A model generated the notes under the pieces. The model searched no databases and was not told the DNA's origin. It saw only the letters and a program-made list of their open reading frames with translations. Both the position numbers and the translations under genes were made by a program. A DNA stretch of 64,000 bases, taken from contig JARKIP010000042.1 of assembly GCA_029990175.1 (NCBI GenBank), forward strand, positions 4,774,001-4,838,000, read 5' to 3'. How positions within the stretch are numbered: position 1 is the stretch's first letter; each line of letters opens with the position of its first letter. Origin of the DNA: Petunia secreta. Its lineage: Eukaryota > Streptophyta > Magnoliopsida > Solanales > Solanaceae. Positions 58,316-64,000 of the stretch are shown piece by piece.

Positions 58316-60243
58316 TGAATGACCAAAGAGTGAAGCACTACTTGGAGTGTGAAGCTGAACCTAGAGAGATCGCTTGCATCTACCTCTTGGATCCTTGATG
58401 AATTGAGGTAACACCGTCGTGCCGCGACGTTAAATCAAGCGCTTCTTGGGAGACAACCTAAGTTTTTACATTTTTAGCATTTTTAGTTTAGTTGTTGTGT
58501 TATAATTTTAGTTAATGTAGAAATTGCACATGAAGTTCTTGGAAAATTGCATTTGATCTTGGTCAAGTGGTGTTAAGTGCAGGAACAATGAAAAAGGTGG
58601 AAAAGTGAAAGAATTGAGGAAGTAAAGAAGGGAAGTGATAAGTGGAAGGGACCGCCGAAGGAACTGTGGAAGTCATTCTGCGGCCAGCCAAAGCAATTAC
58701 GGGCCACCGACTTGGTCAGTGAGCAAGCTTGCTCGTGTAGAGTGGAGAAACATGTAGCCGATAAAAGGGCGGAATGCCGATCCAACTCCGCAGATGTTCT
58801 TGCGGTCCACCTTCCCATGCGCTTGAAAAGTAGCTTGCGCCCTAATCGCACTGAATTCGGCGACCCGCCGACTAAAATACAAACCACAACCTTCATGGGT
58901 CTGGTCGGGTCACCCGACTATAAAAGGCCCCACGTAAGTTATTTTTCACTTTTTACACGCACCCACTGTAAAAACCAAAAACCCACTGACCAGAAATCAC
59001 TATTCTGACTCACCCAAAACAAAACAACCCCTCCAAATCACTCACAAACATCGGATTTCACCACCCGTTACTGATTCCCTCGACCCGTTTTCACTTTCAT
59101 TTCGGATCCGATATGTTTTCTTTCCGTAGTTGTAAAATTCTTATTATTTCTAAGCATGGTTAAGTTAAACATCATGTTGGGGTAGGTTTGAATATCATGA
59201 TTGGGGTAGTTTTATCTTGATTTTATAGAATTTGATGCCCTAAATATGTATGATATTGTTGAAGTTTGTGATTGAGTGAAGAAATAGGTAGAAGAAGAGA
59301 GTGAAAAATAAAGAGAAAGAACCAAAATGAACTTAAATTGTAACCATGAACATACCTTGTCGTGCTTGATAATCTTGAAACAACTTGAACTTGGTATAAT
59401 TTTTGGTTAACTTTTCATTAAAAATTCGTTGAAATTGTGGTCTCGTTCTTGAGAGAGTGTTTAAACGTTGTGACAAGTTGAAAAGACCACATAGGAGAAA
59501 GTTTGGGGATGTTAAGTATCGTGAGAATGGAATAACTTGGGATTTGTGCATTATGGATTAAAATTTTCCAATGATTCGGCAAGTTGCCGATGAGGAATTG
59601 AGATCGTACTTTGAAGAGCTAAACCACTCGGCGGACTCCCAGTTTCACCTGCGGAGCCATCGGCGTAGTCAGTGAGCACAACTTTTGTGCAAGAGAGACT
59701 TGTCTCTCGCACCTCAAATAGCGATCTGCCGAGCAAGGAAAAATGCCGCAACATGAAGTGCGGAATGCACTCGGCGAGCTCGCAACACCGATGACATCAG
59801 TAGGCATGGAAATTGGACATGATAGTTTAGACTCTCGCACCTCAAGTAGAGATCCACCGCTCAGGAGAGAAAGGCCACAGTATAAAATGCGGACCCTTTT
59901 ATCGAGCTTGCCAACTCAATTGCGGGGCCGCCGATACCATCGGAATGTCTTTGATAGAAGTGCGAAGGACGCCTGCCTTCCGCACTTTGATTGGTGCCCC
60001 GCCGAGTTTGATCAACAATGCTCCATGCGAGCCGCCGATGGCCTTCTGCGAGGCTGCATTTCTTTATGCTAGCCGCCGACTGATGTGACTAAAACAAAAA
60101 TCCATGTTGAACTTGCAATTGTTTTGCTTCTTTCCTAGATTGCTTGTGATGTAGTTTAGTAAACTTTGTGTAGTGTAGGAGTAGGATAGTATAGTTGGTG
60201 CAGGAACTAACAGTTCTCTTTGAGATGATCTTGTCAGGCAATC
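58316..60243 (+). other. Athila 3' noncoding region between pol and the env-like frame
   Basis: It starts with the phrase GTGCCGCGACGTTAAATCAA (about 58411), common downstream of pol in such elements. It is followed by GC-rich CCGCC/CGGCG patches (58,640-58,920; 59,580-60,075) and a more AT-rich middle. No coding frame could be supported. A TATA box candidate is listed separately. Confidence 0.6.
58919..58927 (+). promoter_or_regulatory. Candidate internal TATA box
   Basis: TATAAAAGG sits in a GC-rich context (CACCCGAC before, CCCCACG after), followed by a long C/A-rich stretch without ATG. It lies about 1.3 kb upstream of the env-like frame. It could drive a separate transcript of that frame, but this is inference from sequence alone. 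Confidence 0.35.
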
Positions 60244-61830
60244 ATGAATAACAAACATGTTGTGCATAGAGGAGAAAAGAAGCAAGTACTCACTGATGCC
60301 CAGAAAAAGGAAGCGGAACAAAGGAAAAAGCTAGAAGCTAATCTAGCCAAGGAAAGGGCAGAAGAAGAAGCCTATAAGAAGGGGAAGACAAAAGTAGATC
60401 CTAAGCTGTCCAAACAGAAGTCAACTCCTGGACAGGGGACTTCAAAGCCTTCAAAGCCTCCCACATATTGATTCAGTGGAGGAGGCTGAGTCAGAGATAG
60501 AATATTGGTGTGATGAAGGAGAGCAACTCATTCTAAAGGCTGAGAAAGAACCCTGGAGGGTGAAGAAGATCATGAACAACAGATTCAACAAGAATGAAAA
60601 AGCTGAAGCAGTTTTCAACACAAAGAGATCCATCAACCCAGAAAAGATGGTGCAGCCTAAATGGGCCCAAAAATATGAAGAGGAGTTTTATGATGAGATA
60701 AAGAGGAGAAAATGGGAGTTTTTGTTCGAACCCCCTGGCCAATACAATGAAGTGATGCTGAATGAGATTTATGCCAATTTGTCACAAGAAAAGAAGAAGT
60801 CCTTGAAAGTCAAAGTGAGAACAGTTGAAGTCTTTTTCAGTGATGAGGAGATCAATGAAGCATATGGGTTGACACCACCACTCGATCAAAGTGAATATGA
60901 TGCAAAAGTTGACATGTGGGAAACTGAAGAAGAGACAAGCTTGAGAACTTGGATTGCTGCCATCATTGCTGCACTTGGAATCATTCTAAAATGGACAAAA
61001 CCAGGGAGAGAAATAAAAAAGAAAGACCTAAACTTAATTTCAAAAGGATGGAATGCTGTGATAAGTAGCAGGATCTTCCCATCTTTGAATGACAGAAGAA
61101 TCACAAATGAGAAAGCAGTCCTCATAGCTTCTATCATGCACTACTATCCTATCAATGTAGGCAAGGTCATCCATGGAGCCATTGATCACAAAGCCCACGA
61201 AGACAGCACTGCCATTATTTTTCTCTGTTTGCTAACTAAGCTGATGCAGGGGGTACCCATGTTACTTGATATTGATTATTTGATTGATGAAAAGGGTACA
61301 ATTGATCTAAAAAGAATCCAAGATGATAAAGTGAAAGAAAGGGAAGATCTTGCAATGATGGAGAGAGATGATATAGCAGCTGCAACTCTTCAAGATAGGA
61401 AGAAGTCTTCGGTTAGGAAGATTCAAGTTCCTCCTCCAAGATTGGATGATGTCTCAGCACGCCAATTCGGGCTTTTCAACATTCCCCAAGCACTAAAGGG
61501 ATTAGATGACAAGTTGCTGGGACTGGATACAAAGGTGACACACCTCAGAGGGCCATCACCTGTGGTAGATGCCATGAAGGAGCTGACAAAAGCTGTGCAA
61601 GACAACACCAAAAAGCTGCAAGAGGTGAGAAAAAAATGGGAGATTTAGAAGGCTTTGCACAGAAAACAAAATTGGAGCTTAGAGCCTTGAAGATTGAATT
61701 AATGCGAACCAGGGAGTTGGACATAGCAAAGCAAGCAAAGCTATGGAAAAAGATGCTCTTGAGAATACAAAAAAAGATGACTCCTGATGCAAGCATAATT
61801 AAGAACAAGAAGAACGAGATAAAAAGCTAG
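60244..61830 (+). pseudogene. Env-position frame: putative plant transposon protein domain
   Basis: A lysine/glutamate-rich start (60244-60471, MNNKHVVHRGEKKQVLTDA) shifts frame near 60,465 into a 390-residue stretch (60476-61648). It shifts again at an A run near 61,630 into a last 64 residues (61636-61830). The middle part has KWEFLFEPPGQYNEVMLNEI, VRTVEVFFSDEEINEAYGL and KAVLIASIMHYYPINVGKVI. This resembles the domain annotated as 'putative plant transposon protein', common in the downstream frame of Athila-like elements in Solanaceae. The C-terminus is a likely coiled coil (KKLQEVRKKW, LELRALKIELMRTREL). I see no transmembrane segment or signal peptide, so nothing supports an envelope glycoprotein. 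Its biochemical role is unknown. Confidence 0.7.
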
Positions 61831-61838
61831 ACATAATT

Positions 61839-62436
61839 TGAATTACAACAAAGGATTTAGTAGGAACTAGTCTACTTAGCCCTTTGTTAGGAATTAAAAA
61901 ATAGCTAGGCTATGCATCAATCCTCAAGACAAACCCGTGTCTTGCAAATTGAGTGATCAATAGTGGAAATAAGCTCAATTCTATTCAATTCTCAAAAGGA
62001 ACAAATTTTCCAATGTTTTGTAGGAAAAGCCAAAAGGCTGTGTTTTAATTGTTATGGATTGTGTGCTGAAAATAACTAAGTGTTGGGGCTTATATAGGTC
62101 AGCACACACACCTAAAATGAGCTAAAGAACAGCCACCAATTGGGCTACATGTCAAAGACCATGCAGGGTCAAATAAGTGTCATTCACCTAACTATGAGCG
62201 TCTATGCAAAAATAACAAATAAGAGCTCGTTGAGTTCCCCAAGTTGCTGCCCGAATACTAAGCTCCCACCGCCCCAAAAAGTTAGCTCGTTGAGTAGCTC
62301 ATTGAGCTCCCTAAGTCTCGGGCTCAACATGCTTCAATCGTCCCTCTTTCTCCAATGCTAATCAATGTGTCTCTTGTCACCTCTAACATGCTGCCCGGAT
62401 AGATGGAATGGATGATAGCCAATTTGGCTTGCATCA
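61839..62436 (-). repeat. LTR of the minus-strand gypsy element
   Basis: On the minus strand it would start TGATGCAAGCC after the purine tract AAGAAGGGGAGGA and end GTTGTAATTCA at 61839. A TATA box (CCTATATAAG on the minus strand) is at about 62090-62099. The end coordinate is the best TG...CA choice and not confirmed by a partner copy. A second start after the upstream purine tract (at 62541) is possible. Confidence 0.55.
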
Positions 62437-62600
62437 TCCTCCCCTTCTTGGAAGGATTTCGTCCTCAAAATCACATCATCAACATCACGGAATCTATGGC
62501 TCATCATCAAGGCCTCTCCTCTATGGATTACATCTACATCATTCTCCCCTTCTTGAAAAGGATTCGTCTTCGAATCTGATTCCTGCAAAACATGGACATG
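62437..62600 (-). pseudogene. C-terminal end of gypsy polyprotein with duplicated purine tract
   Basis: The reading ESDSKTNPFQEGENDVDVIH is followed about 35 codons later by VILRTKSFQEGEDDASQIG. Both correspond to a GACGAA...CTTxxCAAGAAGGGGAG DNA phrase (minus strand, near 62,545-62,570 and 62,437-62,465). In related elements this phrase occurs once, directly before the LTR. Confidence 0.65.
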
Positions 62601-62719
62601 AATGACTATAGATATCTCCCAACTCTCAACTGGGCAATAGCTAAGTAGCCTCACAATCACATAACCATGATATGACACAAGAATTCTACTAAACTGCCCA
62701 AAGACGAATATACTAACCT

Positions 62720-62947
62720 TCATGGCTTTAGAAAGTCCAAATATAAGCATGAGCCAAGAAAACATACCGTTCTCTGGAGTCTACAAGTTCTGGTCGCATA
62801 CCACAATAACTCCCAAGAAGTATCTTTCGAACAACTCTCCACTTGTTTTACTTTACAGTACACATAATGCTCTCCATAGCTAAGCACAACACAAGTAGGA
62901 CATGCCAAACCTAAATTCGGGAATATTGTACCAGCCCCCAAAGCCAT
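62720..62947 (-). pseudogene. Unknown frame in the minus-strand gypsy element
   Basis: A 76-residue reading (MALGAGTIFPNLGLACPTC) rich in Cys and Tyr leads, after a frameshift at about 62,725-62,765, toward the polyprotein end. I do not recognise the family. Confidence 0.35.
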
Positions 62948-62968
62948 TAAGTCAAATGACTTACCACT

Positions 62969-63583
62969 TTAAAGATCAATTCTGAGGTCAAAAACCAATG
63001 AGGTCAACACATCAAACATAACACATGTCTCATAAAACTCAGATTGCAAAAACAAGAAGCTATTGGAACAAGGATGTATCCAATCACAACAAGAGTATAC
63101 TAGAGAAGCATGAATCATGAGATACAAATATATCGCATCCTCTATCGTAAAGTAAGAAAAAACACCAATCCATGTGTAACGATCAAAATTATCATCCTTC
63201 TCACAAGAACTCCTAACACCCATATGACCCTCATTATAGGCAAACAAATAGCAAAGAAAAGTGTTTCCTAGTGTAACTTCATCAATGGTGTCCACTTCGA
63301 TATACATGCTTTTAGAATCAAAATTACAACCATGCTCAAAGCCATAATTTGGACAACATAAAGAAGAAACATGATTTAAATAAAGATCCACACTTTCCTC
63401 CTCACAACAATTCCCTCTACCAAGTGAACTACTATCAAACAAGGAGTTACTTCCATCACAAATAAGAACCTTAAGAAACTCAAACTCATTATCTAAATAA
63501 TAAGTCTCCCCAAGTAAGAATAGTTTCACAAGAAAAGTCTCACTCAAGTTCACCTCATCATTGACGTCAACATAACCAAACAC
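62969..63583 (-). CDS. Unknown acidic, Cys-rich protein segment, probably element-encoded
   Basis: An open stretch of 204 residues starts MFGYVDVNDEVNLSETFLV and contains two related blocks (VDVNDEVNLSETFLVKLFL and VDTIDEVTLGNTFLCYLFA), suggesting an internal repeat of about 100 residues. It is rich in Cys, Phe, Tyr, Asp and Glu. I recognise no domain. Sequence before it on the minus strand (63923-63693) has a similar character, so both are probably pieces of one longer non-enzymatic region of a gypsy polyprotein, broken by stops near 63,600-63,690. The first Met need not be a real start. Confidence 0.45.
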   Translation of the reverse strand: MFGYVDVNDEVNLSETFLVKLFLLGETYYLDNEFEFLKVLICDGSNSLFDSSSLGRGNCCEEESVDLYLNHVSSLCCPNYGFEHGCNFDSKSMYIEVDTIDEVTLGNTFLCYLFAYNEGHMGVRSSCEKDDNFDRYTWIGVFSYFTIEDAIYLYLMIHASLVYSCCDWIHPCSNSFLFLQSEFYETCVMFDVLTSLVFDLRIDL

Positions 63584-63692
63584 ATCACATAATTCAGTTC
63601 ATTATCACGCTCAGTTGCGACATCAAAAGAACTCAAAAATGACTATACACCTTCAATTCCAGGATCAAACAAGTAATGTTTAAATTTTACTT

Positions 63693-64000
63693 CTAGGACT
63701 GCAATCTTTCATCAGTGACATCCCTAGAAGCATTACTTTTAATACCTAGACCCTCAACAAAAGTGTTAACACTAGTTTTCATTACATCAAGTTCACAAGT
63801 AATTTCAATCTTAGGAGCACATTCAAGAATAACTAGTGTATCATTACAAACCTTGTTTAAATTTCCATTACAAGGCAGCGACGACTTGTGGTCCAAATAA
63901 GACATAGCGCTACTCATACTCACATTATTAACTTTCTCTTCACTAGCTCCAAGAGTATTGAATGTAGTAAACTTACCTTGGAGGTCACAAGATTGACCTT
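63693..64000 (-). pseudogene. Unknown frame at window edge, minus strand
   Basis: The reading enters from beyond the window (LQGKFTTFNTLGASEEKVNN) and continues through MSMSSAMSYLDHKSSLPCNG to a stop at 63693. No domain is recognisable. Its continuity past the nominal Met at 63923 up to the window edge shows that it is part of a longer frame. Confidence 0.45.

Larger units (their letters stand above)
42061..61830 (+). mobile_element. Athila-type Ty3/gypsy element, interrupted by element 2
   Basis: A plus-strand element runs from an LTR ending at 44272 through primer site (44278), gag, protease, reverse transcriptase and RNase H (to 48870). It is then interrupted by element 2 and resumes at 57948 with the integrase start, a 3' noncoding region and an extra downstream frame (60244-61830) in the env-like position. 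The motifs RKGTEN*VVDHLSCLE across the join, LGRPFLATGR in the protease region and the TGGCGCCGTTGCC primer site are characteristic of Athila. The LTR start near 42.06 kb is an estimate and the 3' LTR is not in the window. Confidence 0.85.
61839..64000 (-). mobile_element. Ty3/gypsy element, 3' end, minus strand
   Basis: On the minus strand the window's right end reads into the end of a gypsy-type polyprotein (SKTNPFQEGENDV, LRTKSFQEGEDD), a purine tract and an LTR. The upstream 1.4 kb holds acidic, Cys- and Ser-rich frames of unknown function. The rest of the element lies beyond position 64000. It apparently landed just downstream of the env-position frame of the Athila-type element. Confidence 0.65.

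Noticed and set aside
58640..60075. GC-rich patches between Athila pol and the env-position frame as a host gene
   Set aside because: No frame with a recognisable product; the CCGCC/CGGCG character matches the Athila LTR region at 42,290-43,300.
1..64000. Search for host genes, rRNA, tRNA, microRNA-like or centromeric satellite features
   Set aside because: Nothing convincing was seen on either strand; every recognisable protein belongs to a transposable element, and several stretches remain unassigned.

Overview
This is a 64-kb block of plant repetitive DNA with no host gene that I can recognise. Almost all of it can be read as transposable elements inserted into one another. The lineages present (Athila-type and chromovirus-type Ty3/gypsy, Ty1/copia, L1 and RTE LINEs, CACTA, hAT) indicate a dicot. 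The sequence style, including the RTE 3' tail and the gypsy polyprotein end around 62.5 kb, suggests Solanaceae, but that is inference.

Layout, left to right. (1) 1-3362: the 3' half of a Ty3/gypsy chromovirus with its LTR. (2) 3363-6297 and 39167-about 41747: a decayed Ty1/copia element (copia A) split by 32.9 kb. (3) The splitting insert is an L1 LINE on the minus strand (6298-39166), flanked by a 14-bp target duplication with one mismatch. (4) The LINE is itself split twice. A CACTA transposon (6533-25293, 3-bp duplication GTG) sits in its 3' UTR, and a 9.1-kb LTR element (element 1, 28728-37814, duplication TTGTC) sits between ORF1 and ORF2. (5) The CACTA carries copia B (8905-16610, duplication TTATT) and an apparently full-length RTE LINE (18448-22445, 17-bp duplication with one mismatch). 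(6) From about 42 kb to 61.8 kb lies an Athila-type gypsy element. A hAT-like MITE lies in its LTR region (42436-43111, 8-bp duplication) and a second copy of the 9.1-kb family (element 2, 48876-57942, duplication GTGGT) lies between its RNase H and integrase. (7) 61839-64000: the 3' end of another gypsy element on the minus strand.

The most unusual objects are elements 1 and 2. They are non-autonomous relatives with LTRs of about 2.5 kb, an initiator-Met-tRNA primer site and a gag remnant. Each also carries an integrase zinc-domain (H2C2) fragment in ANTISENSE, and both share a stop codon inside it. The inverted arrangement therefore predates their amplification. Their LTRs carry different minisatellites (54 bp and 57 bp) at about the same place. 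A second structure is an array of a 16-bp imperfect palindrome every ~65 bp in the right arm of the CACTA.

No reverse transcriptase here is encoded by an undamaged frame. Stops, frameshifts or lost catalytic residues affect every polyprotein. LTR differences counted by eye rank the insertions: element 1 youngest (about 0.7% divergence), then element 2 and copia B (about 2%). Copia A, the LINE and gypsy C are clearly older.
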